A stretch of 64,000 bases of DNA from Aminobacter ciceronei (GCF_014138625.1 NZ_JACJHY010000018.1:62001-126000), one strand, 5' to 3'; shown: positions 18,967 through 27,140, counted from the stretch's first letter. The notes: generated by a model not told the origin, from the letters alone. Numbers and translations: made by a program.

Positions 18967-19620
18967 TTATCGCTCCGCAGCGCGGCTTCCCTGTCGTACC
19001 AGGCGCGGCCAGCGTTCCACGAGAATCGCGGCTGCACGCCGGGCCTCTCGCGCGGCATTGCGGTTGCCTTCGCAGGCCGAGACGATGCTGCCCTTCATGA
19101 GCATGTGCCAAGTCTGGGCAAAACTGCCGCTGTCGCTGAGCTCCGCATCGATTGCGAAGCCCCTTACGATCGCCTGAATATTCTCCAGATGCCGTGCTGC
19201 CGCACGATGGATGGGGCTGTTGAATTCGGATTCCAAGAGCACGTTGATGAACGAGCAGCCTTCGAAGTTCTTCGTGTGGAACCATTCATCGAACAGATCA
19301 AAGATCGCCAGGAGCCGATGCACGGGATCGCTGGTTCGCTGCCGGACCTCCCGCTCGAGCCAATCCCGGGTCCAAATCCTCTCCCGCTGATCGAGAAACG
19401 CCAGTGCCAGTTCCTCCTTCGAGGAAAAGTTGTTGTAAAGGCTCGCCTTTGCACACCCTGAATCAGCGACGATCGAGTCGACGCCCACCTGCGCCACACC
19501 TCGGCTCTTGAAGAGGCGATAGGCAGAGGCAAGAATCCGCTCTCGCGTTGTGTTGGGCCTGTGGCCGGTCGACCTGCTCAAAATCCGCATCCTCCGCCGT
19601 TCACTCTCCATCGAGAGCAT
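18967..19620 (-). CDS. TetR-family regulator 1, downstream of a B12 riboswitch
   Basis: About 217 residues. The N-terminal helix-turn-helix is clear (TRERILASAYRLFKSRGV, then GCAKASLYNNFSSKEELALA), followed by an all-helical ligand domain. It is closely related to regulator 2 (22241-22906), sharing the blocks VADSGCAKASLYNNF and EGCSFINVLLESEFNSP. The start is uncertain: I use ATG 19620, but ATG 19611, ATG 19590 or the TTG just after it, which has GGAGG upstream, are possible. A GTG at 19677 would put the N-terminus inside the riboswitch platform and is unlikely. The riboswitch leader and promoter upstream suggest cobalamin lowers its level. Confidence 0.88.
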   Translation of the reverse strand: MLSMESERRRMRILSRSTGHRPNTTRERILASAYRLFKSRGVAQVGVDSIVADSGCAKASLYNNFSSKEELALAFLDQRERIWTRDWLEREVRQRTSDPVHRLLAIFDLFDEWFHTKNFEGCSFINVLLESEFNSPIHRAAARHLENIQAIVRGFAIDAELSDSGSFAQTWHMLMKGSIVSACEGNRNAAREARRAAAILVERWPRLVRQGSRAAER

Positions 19621-19723
19621 CGGACCAGTTCTGCCGGAGGAGCGTCCAGACGATCCGCCAACGATGACATCGGCCACCGCTGCTTGAGACAGCCCCGAAC
19701 GCGCCCCGCATCCGGAAGGTGAC

Positions 19724-19906
19724 AGCTCAAGGCAGGTCTCCTGGCTCGCGGTTCAACGGCCCTGTCCGCCTTCCCGGAAGCATGCTTCCAGTGGCCTCCC
19801 GGACGAGCCTCGCCGCTCACAGTTGCGGGGGCAGCTGCGGTTTGGACTTGTCGTCCTTCCGCATTCCCTTTTCATCTTTCCGCATCGCGAAAAGAAACCT
19901 TGAGCT
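19724..19906 (-). promoter_or_regulatory. Cobalamin riboswitch upstream of tetR1
   Basis: On the minus strand it has a P1 stem AGCTCAAGG/CCTTGAGCT (19898-19906 with 19724-19732), the core GCCCCCGCAACTGTGAGCGG, CCACTGGAAGC and the B12 box AGCCAGGAGACCTGCC. The next gene downstream is the TetR regulator, with no transporter between, so a transcription factor appears to be riboswitch-controlled. Confidence 0.94.
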
Positions 19907-19911
19907 CGGAT

Positions 19912-19940
19912 TTGATACCAACGGGTGTGCGGCAGGTCAA
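19912..19940 (-). promoter_or_regulatory. Probable tetR1 promoter
   Basis: Minus-strand TTGACC (19935-19940), 17-base spacer, TATCAA (19912-19917): a good sigma70-type promoter firing into the second riboswitch. The dyad at 19941-19959 abuts its -35 box, which would allow autorepression. Confidence 0.6.
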
Positions 19941-19959
19941 TAGACAGGTCGGTATGTAG
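19941..19959. promoter_or_regulatory. TetR-type operator copy 4 (tetR1 promoter)
   Basis: TAGACAGGTCGGTATGTAG, with one mismatch in the second half-site relative to the consensus. It lies between the tetR1 promoter and the divergent ferric-reductase-like gene, whose start is 44 bases away, and could affect both. Confidence 0.62.
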
Positions 19960-20002
19960 AAGTTATCCTTTGCTGCAGGAGCAGTGGGCGATCTGGAAAA
20001 TC

Positions 20003-20656
20003 ATGCCGACAGGAAAGAGGGATTCAGCAGGCTCCATTGACGCCACCGCGAACGGGCTGGTCTGGGCGATCCTCATGCTGCCGGCGCCGCTATTTGCCGT
20101 ACCCCCGATACTCGGCCTGCAGCCGTGGCGCGTGGCCATGACCCCGACGGGCGTTGCATCGGTGGGCCTCCTCACGGTCGCATTGGCGATCTCGCCGCTA
20201 TTGCTGCTCTTCCCACGCTCTTCCTCGCTGTTGTGGCTGGTCCGGCACCGGCGGGCTGTCGGCGTCGCCGCCTTTTCCTATGCCGCGTTGCATCTCGCCG
20301 TCTTCATTCCGGCAGTGGGACGGCTCGACTACATTCTTCTCGGCATGGCCTACCCCTCCATGTGGACCGGCTGGATATCCTTTGCGTTGCTGGCCCTTCT
20401 CGCCGCGACCTCAAACGGCCTGTCTCTCCGCCGACTGGGCGTGTGGTGGAAACAACTGCACCGGATTGCCTATGTCGCTGCGCTACTCGCGTATGGTCAT
20501 TGGCTGCTTCTCACCTCCTCCACGGGGTGGGCGGCGTACTGTGGCGCGACGCTGACGGTGTTGCAGGCCCTGAGACTTCCGCAATGGTACGCCACCCGCC
20601 GAAAGCATACGGGGTCGATCGCAGAAACAACAGTCTCGGCGAGCAGGCGACTGTGA
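20003..20656 (+). CDS. Ferric-reductase-like (MsrQ/YedZ-type) haem membrane protein
   Basis: 217 residues with about six hydrophobic segments. Histidines in the positions expected for b-haem ligation are visible (YAALHLAVF near 120, KQLHRIAYVAALLAYGHWLLL near 175-195). This is the ferric reductase-like transmembrane domain. Such proteins pass electrons across the inner membrane, for example to MsrP. No msrP is adjacent, so the partner is unknown. Its location between riboswitch copy B and cobC suggests a link to corrinoid or cobalt reduction (inference). The ATG at 20003 lies 44 bases from an operator dyad. Confidence 0.75.
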   Translation: MPTGKRDSAGSIDATANGLVWAILMLPAPLFAVPPILGLQPWRVAMTPTGVASVGLLTVALAISPLLLLFPRSSSLLWLVRHRRAVGVAAFSYAALHLAVFIPAVGRLDYILLGMAYPSMWTGWISFALLALLAATSNGLSLRRLGVWWKQLHRIAYVAALLAYGHWLLLTSSTGWAAYCGATLTVLQALRLPQWYATRRKHTGSIAETTVSASRRL

Positions 20657-20752
20657 CTGCTTGCCTTCCAGAGCAACCAACGTCGGACCGGCAGATCATG
20701 CTTTCAAGGGCCATTCCAACCACTCTCCCCAGGTGGAGACCGATCGCTGAAA

Positions 20753-21799
20753 GTGGCCGTGATCACGATCAGGGGGGTGGTCTTGCCTGGTCTCAGTATC
20801 GTTGATCACGGCGGCAACCTCAGTCGAGCGCAGCAGCGTTTTCCGTTCGCGCCGCGCCCTTGGCTCGACCTTTCAACGGGGATCAATGCCTGTCCCTATC
20901 CGGCCGCACCAGTCTCGTCGGATTCGCTGCTGCGTCTACCGGAGGAGGCCGACCTGCTGGCGCTGGCGGCATCGGCAGCGCGCGCTTACGGCGCCAAGTC
21001 GGCTTCGCAGGTGGTTTGCGCGCCCGGCACACAAATTCTGCTGCCGATAGTCGCGGGAAACGCGCCGCCCGGCCGCGCCGCGGTGCTGTCGCCAACCTAT
21101 GCTGAACACTGTCGGGCTGCCGCCCTCTGCGGCCATGTGGTTACCGAGGTCACCGCCTTGGAGGATGTCGCAGGATACGATATTGTGACGGTCGTCAATC
21201 CCAACAACCCCGATGGGCGCGTTACACCGCGTGCCACCCTGCTTGAAGTCGCCCAAGCCCTGCGAAGCAGGAATGGCCTTCTTGTCGTTGACGAAGCGTT
21301 CATGGATGTCGGCCCCCAAGCGGAGCAGCTGGACGGCGATGTTGAAGGCAGCAACATCGTGGTGTTGCGTTCCTTCGGAAAGTTCTTCGGGCTTGCGGGC
21401 ATCAGGTTGGGCTTCGCCGTCTGCGGCACGGCGATCGCTGCGTCCATTCGCGGCAGGCTCGGGCCGTGGGCCGTGTCGGGTCCAGCCCTTTCGATCGGCC
21501 GCGCCGCGCTCGATGACGCTGCCTGGCAAGAGCGGATGCGTGCCAATCTGAACGTCAGGGCTGCGCGGCTGGATTCGGTGCTTGCCGCATCGGGCTTTCT
21601 CGCCGCGGGCGGCACGTGTCTATACCGCTATGTTCGGCATCCTGCGGCGCGGAGGGCGGTGGAAGCACTCGGCCGGCGGGGCGTGCTTGTGCGGTCCTTC
21701 GATTTCGAGCCCGATGCGTTGCGGTTCGGCGTGCCTTCCGACGACGGCGACTTTGAGCGTCTCGCAACCGCGCTAGCTGAATGGCGTGCCGAGTCTTAA
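20753..21799 (+). CDS. cobC: Threonine-phosphate decarboxylase (cobalamin biosynthesis)
   Basis: 348 residues of the aspartate-aminotransferase fold. The CobC/CobD features are DHGGNL near the N-terminus, DLSTGINACPYP, VNPNNPDGR and the PLP lysine K210 in RSFGKFFGLAGIRLGF. It makes (R)-1-aminopropan-2-ol phosphate for the cobalamin lower-ligand arm. It is the only de novo or salvage B12 gene here and is separated from its usual cobD partner, which suggests corrinoid remodelling of imported precursors (inference). Start GTG 20753 is tentative; GTG 20759 or a TTG after AGGGGGG are alternatives. Confidence 0.87.
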   Translation: MAVITIRGVVLPGLSIVDHGGNLSRAQQRFPFAPRPWLDLSTGINACPYPAAPVSSDSLLRLPEEADLLALAASAARAYGAKSASQVVCAPGTQILLPIVAGNAPPGRAAVLSPTYAEHCRAAALCGHVVTEVTALEDVAGYDIVTVVNPNNPDGRVTPRATLLEVAQALRSRNGLLVVDEAFMDVGPQAEQLDGDVEGSNIVVLRSFGKFFGLAGIRLGFAVCGTAIAASIRGRLGPWAVSGPALSIGRAALDDAAWQERMRANLNVRAARLDSVLAASGFLAAGGTCLYRYVRHPAARRAVEALGRRGVLVRSFDFEPDALRFGVPSDDGDFERLATALAEWRAES

Positions 21800-21928
21800 G
21801 ATTTCGCGTGCAGCTCGGGTCGCCCATGCTCCTCGGACAATCCTTCGCCAACACCAGCGTGACGATCACTTTTGGATGGTACGCCACAAAACGGGAGAGA
21901 TTGGCAAATGTGGCGACAGCCTCTCATT

Positions 21929-22207
21929 TCACGTCGGCATCGCGGTAATCGTCACCTGGCACTCATCATTGGTGTCGAGACGAGCCTGCCTGCACTGCTG
22001 CTCGGTTAGATTGATGAAGAACACAGCATATCCTTTACCCCAAGGATGTACGTTCCGACGGAACGGCCCAATGTCATTCAACAATATTTCGGCCGGGAAC
22101 GACTTCGTACGGTCTCTCAAGTGTTCGGGCTGAATCACGACGTACCGAGGAAGATTGGCTTGTTTGCGGAGGATTTGGGTCCGAAAGCTAATCCGCTGGT
22201 CCGTCAT
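21929..22207 (-). CDS. Small DUF1905-like protein
   Basis: 92 residues, ATG 22207 after GGGAGCAG. The sequence FRTQILRKQ...PRYVVIQPEHL...GKGYAVFFINLTEQQC...DTNDECQVTITAMP resembles the small beta-barrel DUF1905 family. That match is by eye and moderate. No catalytic residues or partner are evident. It lies directly downstream of tetR2 on the same strand (34 bases), so it may be co-transcribed with it. Confidence 0.55.
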   Translation of the reverse strand: MTDQRISFRTQILRKQANLPRYVVIQPEHLRDRTKSFPAEILLNDIGPFRRNVHPWGKGYAVFFINLTEQQCRQARLDTNDECQVTITAMPT

Positions 22208-22240
22208 CGTTCTGCTCCCGCGATGGTCCAAAGGCTCCAG

Positions 22241-22906
22241 TCACGGATGACGGCGTGGCCAATTGGCAAGCACCAGGCGCGCAGCTTTGATCGCATCCTC
22301 GGCTGCGTTGCGATTCCCCTCATAGGCCGCGACGATCGAGCCCTTCATCAAGATATGCCAGCTCTGCGCGAACCCGTCACTATCCTCTAGCCCCGCATCG
22401 ATCGCAAAGCCGCGGAGAATAGATCGTATATTAGCGAGGTGTCGCGAGGCTGCTCGGTGGACGGGGCTGTTGAACTCCGATTCCAGAAGAACATTGATGA
22501 ATGAACACCCTTCAAAGGCCTTCTTCGAGAACCATTCGCCAAAGAGTTCAAAGATTGCAAGGAGCCGCGCTTCAGGATCAGATGTGCGGCGCCGTACCTC
22601 CTCCTCGAGCCAACCGCGAGTCCAGACCAACTCACGCTCTTCCAGGAAGGCAAGCGCCAAGGCTTCCTTCGACGCGAAATTGTTATACAGGCTAGCTTTC
22701 GCGCAGCCCGAATCCGCCACGATCGTGTCCACTCCTACCTGGGCGACACCTTGTGCAGAGAAGAGCCGATATGCGGACCGCAATATGCGATCACGTGCGT
22801 CTGACGACGTCCGACGCCTCCGTCTTGCCTGGGCAACCTCCACTTGTAATTCCCTTGCTAGATTCTCTGGACTGACTAGTACGCCGATCCGCTTCAGCCT
22901 CTTCAT
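22241..22906 (-). CDS. TetR-family regulator 2, divergent from cmuB
   Basis: 221 residues with the helix-turn-helix ARDRILRSAYRLFSAQGV...GCAKASLYNNFASKEALALA and a ligand domain sharing long blocks with regulator 1 (EGCSFINVLLESEFNSP, LMKGSIV.A.EGNRNAA). The two are clear paralogues and probably read the same operator. It is divergently transcribed from cmuB across 189 bases containing dyad copy 5, the classic position for a local repressor. Its inducer is unknown; a methyl halide, methyl-corrinoid or C1-folate signal is conceivable (inference). The ATG at 22906 lacks a strong ribosome-binding site. Confidence 0.9.
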   Translation of the reverse strand: MKRLKRIGVLVSPENLARELQVEVAQARRRRRTSSDARDRILRSAYRLFSAQGVAQVGVDTIVADSGCAKASLYNNFASKEALALAFLEERELVWTRGWLEEEVRRRTSDPEARLLAIFELFGEWFSKKAFEGCSFINVLLESEFNSPVHRAASRHLANIRSILRGFAIDAGLEDSDGFAQSWHILMKGSIVAAYEGNRNAAEDAIKAARLVLANWPRRHP

Positions 22907-23001
22907 AACAATAAGCCCTCAATCCGAATTTCTCAATGGCGCGAAACAAAACGGCCTGTGCTGGGCAAATTTTCGTTCACAACCCGGCTTGCAAAATTAG
23001 T

Positions 23002-23020
23002 CAGACAGGTTAGTCTAACT
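23002..23020. promoter_or_regulatory. TetR-type operator copy 5 (cmuB/tetR2)
   Basis: CAGACAGGTTAGTCTAACT, 76 bases upstream of cmuB. Its core AGACAGGTTAGTCT is identical to copy 2. It sits in the divergent promoter region of tetR2 and the chloromethane operon. Confidence 0.7.
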
Positions 23021-23052
23021 TAACCGCTCCGCAGATGTAACAGCGAGTGGAC

Positions 23053-23073
23053 GGCCGGTCGTCTCGACCGGCC
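23053..23073 (+). promoter_or_regulatory. Hairpin in the cmuB leader
   Basis: GGCCGGTC-GTCTC-GACCGGCC: a perfect 8-base-pair stem with a 5-base loop, 22 bases before the cmuB GTG and just upstream of its ribosome-binding site GGGAGGA. No U-run follows, so it is more likely an mRNA-stabilising or protein-binding structure than a terminator. Confidence 0.5.
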
Positions 23074-23095
23074 AGGAGGCCATGGGAGGACGCGC

Positions 23096-24004
23096 GTGTC
23101 GCAATTCAAGCCGCTGCAGATCGGCGACTGCACAATTGGAGGCCCGCTCGGGTCCCACACGGGGCTGCTGGTTGGCAGCATCTTCTACGACAATCACTCC
23201 ATCGTGACCGACGCCTTCAGCGGATCGTTTAACGAGGAGAAGGCCGCCGGCCTCATCGATCGCGTGAATGCACTCGCCGTCCAGTACGGAGTTCAGATGG
23301 CATTTGATGTCATCGGCTCGGACCCCGATGCCTTTTCCAAGTTCATCCGGTTCACCGCCGAAAGGACCAGCCTTCCGCTGCTTTTGAACGCGACGGAGGC
23401 CGAAGTAAGGGTCGCGGGCCTCGCTACGGCGGCCGAACTTGGCGTTCTCGGCCGGTGCATCTTCGCCTCTCTCAACGAGGACACCGAAGATCAGGAGTTG
23501 GAGGCCCTGAGAAGGCATCGTCCGGCTGGCGTCATGATCCTGGCCAACGACGTCGGGGATCCAACCCCGGAAGGCTCCTGCAACATGATCGAAAAATATT
23601 TCCGTCCGATGCTGGACGATATCGGGGTCGAGACGCCCATCGTCGACTTGGGTGTCATGGACGCCCCGTCGGTTGGAATCGCGATGCGCGGGATACAGGC
23701 CGTGCGAGAACGCTTCGGCTATCCGGCGGGTTGCGCCTTCTCCAACTGCTTTCCTCAATGGACAGGTCTGTCTTCCTTGGGGCGCGAATGGGTAAACCTG
23801 TCTCTGGCGACGGCGCTCGTCTGCACGCGCATGGCCGGAGGCGACTTCCTCCACTACGGGATTATCGAGAAGTGCCGCATGGCGGCGCACGCGCTCGGCA
23901 GCGCCGAAGTATTCCTCGGATTTGCTGCGCAGGAAATCGATGGACACCCGTTGCCCGATGGGCATGCGCTCCTGAAGATGTTCAAGCTGGCCGAGGCCGC
24001 ATGA
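23096..24004 (+). CDS. cmuB: Methylcobalamin:H4F methyltransferase of chloromethane utilisation
   Basis: 302 residues of the MtrH family, a TIM-barrel methyltransferase. In the known chloromethane pathway CmuB moves the methyl group from the corrinoid of CmuA to tetrahydrofolate. Typical family blocks are HTGLLVGSIFYDNHSIV at about 20-36, LPLLLNATEAEVR and NCFPQWTGL. The GTG at 23096 follows GGGAGGA. It is the first gene of cmuB-C-A-fmdB-paaE-hutI-metF-folD, and its stop overlaps the cmuC start (ATGA). Confidence 0.93.
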   Translation: MSQFKPLQIGDCTIGGPLGSHTGLLVGSIFYDNHSIVTDAFSGSFNEEKAAGLIDRVNALAVQYGVQMAFDVIGSDPDAFSKFIRFTAERTSLPLLLNATEAEVRVAGLATAAELGVLGRCIFASLNEDTEDQELEALRRHRPAGVMILANDVGDPTPEGSCNMIEKYFRPMLDDIGVETPIVDLGVMDAPSVGIAMRGIQAVRERFGYPAGCAFSNCFPQWTGLSSLGREWVNLSLATALVCTRMAGGDFLHYGIIEKCRMAAHALGSAEVFLGFAAQEIDGHPLPDGHALLKMFKLAEAA

Positions 24005-25242
24005 CGAGGGCCTGGAGCCAGAAGGCTGGTCAGATCGCGGCGCAGCGCATGGTCGTCGACATTGGCACGACTTCGCTGACGGGTGTGCGGATCGCGGCAC
24101 TGGACGGCATTACTGTTCAGTCGGCCGCGCATCCGGTCTATCAGACCGCGCCCCTGTCGGCTTCCGACTGCGCGCGGCTCGGCTCCGACTTCCAGCGCGT
24201 CGGCTTTCTGTACGACACGATCGAGCCGTGCCGGGAAGAAGTGGTCGACGCTTATGGCGTCGCCTGGCTGTTCACGGATGGCTTTCCCGCACCCTTCCGC
24301 CATCCGCTTGAAAGCGCCGATTGGAAGATGATCTCTCGTTTTCCCAAGCCCAAGCTCCCTAACAGGGTTCAGTTGCCGGATCCAGGCCACCCGGACCTGC
24401 TTGTCGTCCTCGACCCCCCTTGTCCCGGGCTGCTCGACACCTGCTTTGCGCTGCGAAACGCATGGCAATTCATGGATGACCTGACTGGAAACTGGCGCAT
24501 CGCATCTGCGATGCTGGACTGGGCGGCAGAAACCATTGAGCAAAGCTACCGCGCAACACTAGGAGCTCTCCCGGTCGAGCCCGACGTCATCGTCTACGGC
24601 GACGACCTCGGCTTCCAGTCGGGTATGTACCTCTCCGATCTCGACTTCCGCAACTTCCTATTCCCCCGGATGCAGACATTGTTTGCACGATTGCGGCGCA
24701 TGACAGGCAGCGCGATCTGCTTTCATTCGTGCGGCGCAATCCGGTCGATCGTGGAAGACCTGGCCAATCTCGATGTCGAGATTCTCAATCTCGACTTCTA
24801 TGCCAAGAACATGATCATGCCGGAGGTCCGGCGAAGCATCCCGGAAGCCGCGATACTGCACGCCCCGGTCAACCTTGCTGCGATCGGCGAAGCCGTGCGT
24901 GAAGACAATCAGGCAACGCTTGCCTTGCTGGCTTGCGAACTGGCCACGGCGATGCCTGCGATTGCCGCGCCCATAGACAACATCATCTCACCCGAGTCGC
25001 TCGAGGCAAACGTCCACGGCGCAGCTTTCGTGCGGGCGCTGAGCGCTCAAGACCTTGTCGTGCTCCGCGACCTCGGTCCGGTTCGATCCATCATCGAAAA
25101 TGCAAGACGTAGCGCGCTTGTTGCCGGGTCTGCCGCGGTCACTGGTGAGGAATTTCCGATCGGCCTTCTGGAAACAGGACGGGCGGCCGGGAATGAGCCG
25201 GATGTAGTGCCGTTGGCCGTGGCCGGCGGACGGCTCAATTGA
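24001..25242 (+). CDS. cmuC: Chloromethane-utilisation methyltransferase-like protein
   Basis: 413 residues of the uroporphyrinogen-decarboxylase-like methyltransferase fold. The zinc-type motif CFHSCGAIRSIVEDL, seen in MtaA/MtbA and CmuA relatives, is present near 240. cmuC is known to be needed for growth on chloromethane in Methylobacterium CM4, but its precise reaction is unresolved. The start at ATG 24001 overlaps cmuB; upstream open reading in the same frame is antisense-like noise inside cmuB. cmuA follows after 26 bases. Confidence 0.88.
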   Translation: MTRAWSQKAGQIAAQRMVVDIGTTSLTGVRIAALDGITVQSAAHPVYQTAPLSASDCARLGSDFQRVGFLYDTIEPCREEVVDAYGVAWLFTDGFPAPFRHPLESADWKMISRFPKPKLPNRVQLPDPGHPDLLVVLDPPCPGLLDTCFALRNAWQFMDDLTGNWRIASAMLDWAAETIEQSYRATLGALPVEPDVIVYGDDLGFQSGMYLSDLDFRNFLFPRMQTLFARLRRMTGSAICFHSCGAIRSIVEDLANLDVEILNLDFYAKNMIMPEVRRSIPEAAILHAPVNLAAIGEAVREDNQATLALLACELATAMPAIAAPIDNIISPESLEANVHGAAFVRALSAQDLVVLRDLGPVRSIIENARRSALVAGSAAVTGEEFPIGLLETGRAAGNEPDVVPLAVAGGRLN

Positions 25243-25268
25243 AAGCCAATCGAAAAGGAGGAGTTGAA

Positions 25269-27119
25269 ATGGCTACCCCAGGAAAAATGACGAGCCGCGA
25301 GCGCGTTTTCGCCGCGGTGACTATGCAGGGCCTGCCCGACCAGGTTCCGGTCGTGCCGCTGCTTATGACACGCGGTATCCGTGAAGGCGGGGTCCGGGTC
25401 GATGAGGTCTTGCTTGATGGCGAAGCGCAGGCGCACGCCAAGAAGAAGTCACTCGACAAGTTCGGGGGCGACGTGATCATCGCCGGCACCGACCTTTTCA
25501 CTCCGGTGGAATGCGTCGACGGCTGTGAACTCGATTATCTGCCGTACGCCCAGCCTTCCCTAGTCACCCACCCCACGCCGACTAGGGATGCCTTCTACCG
25601 CTTCAAGGAAAAGTACGAGAAGGAGGGCTTCAAGCCCTCGAAGCGAGTCCTGGCAATCCAGGAGGAAGGCCGCACCTATGTGAAGATGGGCCTCAAGGAC
25701 ACCCACGCGATCCCGACCCCGGTCGGAGGCCCGATCACTACGGCCCAGCTCATGACAGGCTCGTCCGAGTTCCTGACGTTGCTTTCCGAAGATCCGGAAT
25801 ACGCGCTGGAGGTGACCGAACTGGCTCTCGACATCGTCAAGAACGTGTGCCGTCTGATGTTCGAGTCCGGAATCGATGTCTGCAACATCCTCGATCCGTT
25901 CAATTCGTCGGATATTCTGCCGCCGGAGGTTTACCGCAAGCACGGCCTGCCGTTCCAGAAGCGGCTGTTCGACTACATCAACAACGATCTCAAGGGGATC
26001 GGCTTCACTCACACCTGCACCTTTACGCAGCCAATCTGGCGCGACATCGCCTCCAACGGTTGCTTCAACTTCAACGGCGACATGTATCCCGGCATGGACA
26101 AGGCCAAGCAGGCCATCGGCGGCCAGATCTCGCTGATGGGCACGCTCTCGCCCTACTCCACGCTGATGCATGGATCGACTGAGGCGGTGCGCAACGAGGT
26201 CAAGAAGCTGGCGGCCGAGGTCGGCTACAATGGCGGTCTCATCGTCATGCCCGGCTGCGACATCGACTGGAACATTCCGGAAGAGAACTTGCACGCCATG
26301 ATCCAGCAGTGCGCCGAGATCAAGTATCCGATGGACATCGCGTCGCTAGGAGACCTCTCCAATGTCTACCTCGCCGGACATCCAAAGCATCCCGGCAAGC
26401 GTTCGTCCTCGGTGTCGGGCGACACGCAGATCGCTGAGGTCAAGACCCGCCACGAGGATCTCACCCCCCAACAGGAGGTCAATGAGAAGCTCGTCGAAGC
26501 CATCATGGAATATGACGGCGACAAGGCGATCGAATGGACGAAGAAGGGGCTCGAGCGCGGCATGACCGCTCAGGAAATCGTCTTCGACGGCCTCTCCCTC
26601 GGCATGAAGATCGTCGGCGACATGTATGAGCGCAACGAGCGCTTCGTCACCGACATGTTAAAGGCCGCCAAGACGATGGACAAGGCGATGCCGATCTTGA
26701 CACCGCTGCTCGAAGCCGCAGGCGGTGGCGATGGCCCGACTGGCACGGTCGTGGTCGGGCTGGTGCGCGGCAACACCCAGGACATCGGCAAGAACCTCGT
26801 CTGCCTGATGCTGAAGGCTAACGGCTTCAAGGTCATCGATATGGGCAAGAACGTGAAGCCCGAGCAGTTCATCGAGATGGCGGAGAAGGAAAATGCCGTC
26901 GCCATCGGCATGTCGGTGATGACCAACTCGTCCTCCGTCTATGTCCAGAAGGTCAAGCAGCTGCTGGATGAACAGGGCAAGGGCAACAAGTACCTGCTGA
27001 TGTTCGGGGGCGCCGCCGCGAACGTCGGTCTTGGTCGCCAGTTTGGCATCGAATACGGCATCGATGCAAACGCGGCCGTGCAGCTGGTCAGGGACCACGT
27101 CACAAAGAAAGCCGCTTGA
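25269..27119 (+). CDS. cmuA: Methyl halide:corrinoid methyltransferase, bifunctional
   Basis: 616 residues with a UroD-like methyltransferase domain (1 to about 370) fused to a corrinoid-binding domain (about 410-616), the diagnostic CmuA architecture. It dehalogenates CH3Cl or CH3Br and methylates its own corrinoid. The catalytic-zinc region includes THTC and MPGCDIDWN. In the corrinoid domain the usual DxHxxG loop reads NTQDIG, with Q504 in place of the axial histidine, while the SVMTNSSS and GGAAAN parts are kept. ATG 25269 follows AAAGGAGGAG, the strongest ribosome-binding site of the operon. Codon use is strongly biased, suggesting high expression. Confidence 0.96.
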   Translation: MATPGKMTSRERVFAAVTMQGLPDQVPVVPLLMTRGIREGGVRVDEVLLDGEAQAHAKKKSLDKFGGDVIIAGTDLFTPVECVDGCELDYLPYAQPSLVTHPTPTRDAFYRFKEKYEKEGFKPSKRVLAIQEEGRTYVKMGLKDTHAIPTPVGGPITTAQLMTGSSEFLTLLSEDPEYALEVTELALDIVKNVCRLMFESGIDVCNILDPFNSSDILPPEVYRKHGLPFQKRLFDYINNDLKGIGFTHTCTFTQPIWRDIASNGCFNFNGDMYPGMDKAKQAIGGQISLMGTLSPYSTLMHGSTEAVRNEVKKLAAEVGYNGGLIVMPGCDIDWNIPEENLHAMIQQCAEIKYPMDIASLGDLSNVYLAGHPKHPGKRSSSVSGDTQIAEVKTRHEDLTPQQEVNEKLVEAIMEYDGDKAIEWTKKGLERGMTAQEIVFDGLSLGMKIVGDMYERNERFVTDMLKAAKTMDKAMPILTPLLEAAGGGDGPTGTVVVGLVRGNTQDIGKNLVCLMLKANGFKVIDMGKNVKPEQFIEMAEKENAVAIGMSVMTNSSSVYVQKVKQLLDEQGKGNKYLLMFGGAAANVGLGRQFGIEYGIDANAAVQLVRDHVTKKAA

Positions 27120-27140
27120 CCCGACCTCCCAAGCGACCTG

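Larger units (their letters stand above)
19662..19959 (-). repeat. Regulatory-region duplication, copy B (tetR1 leader)
   Basis: Paralogous to 18661-18956 over platform, riboswitch, promoter and dyad, in the same orientation. The conserved order implies one ancestral promoter-riboswitch unit was duplicated and one copy came to drive a regulator rather than a receptor gene. Confidence 0.7.

Noticed and set aside
23761..23774. GACAGGTCTGTCTT inside cmuB, similar to the TetR dyad
   Set aside because: Explained by the coding sequence WTGLSS and far from any start; treated as chance.
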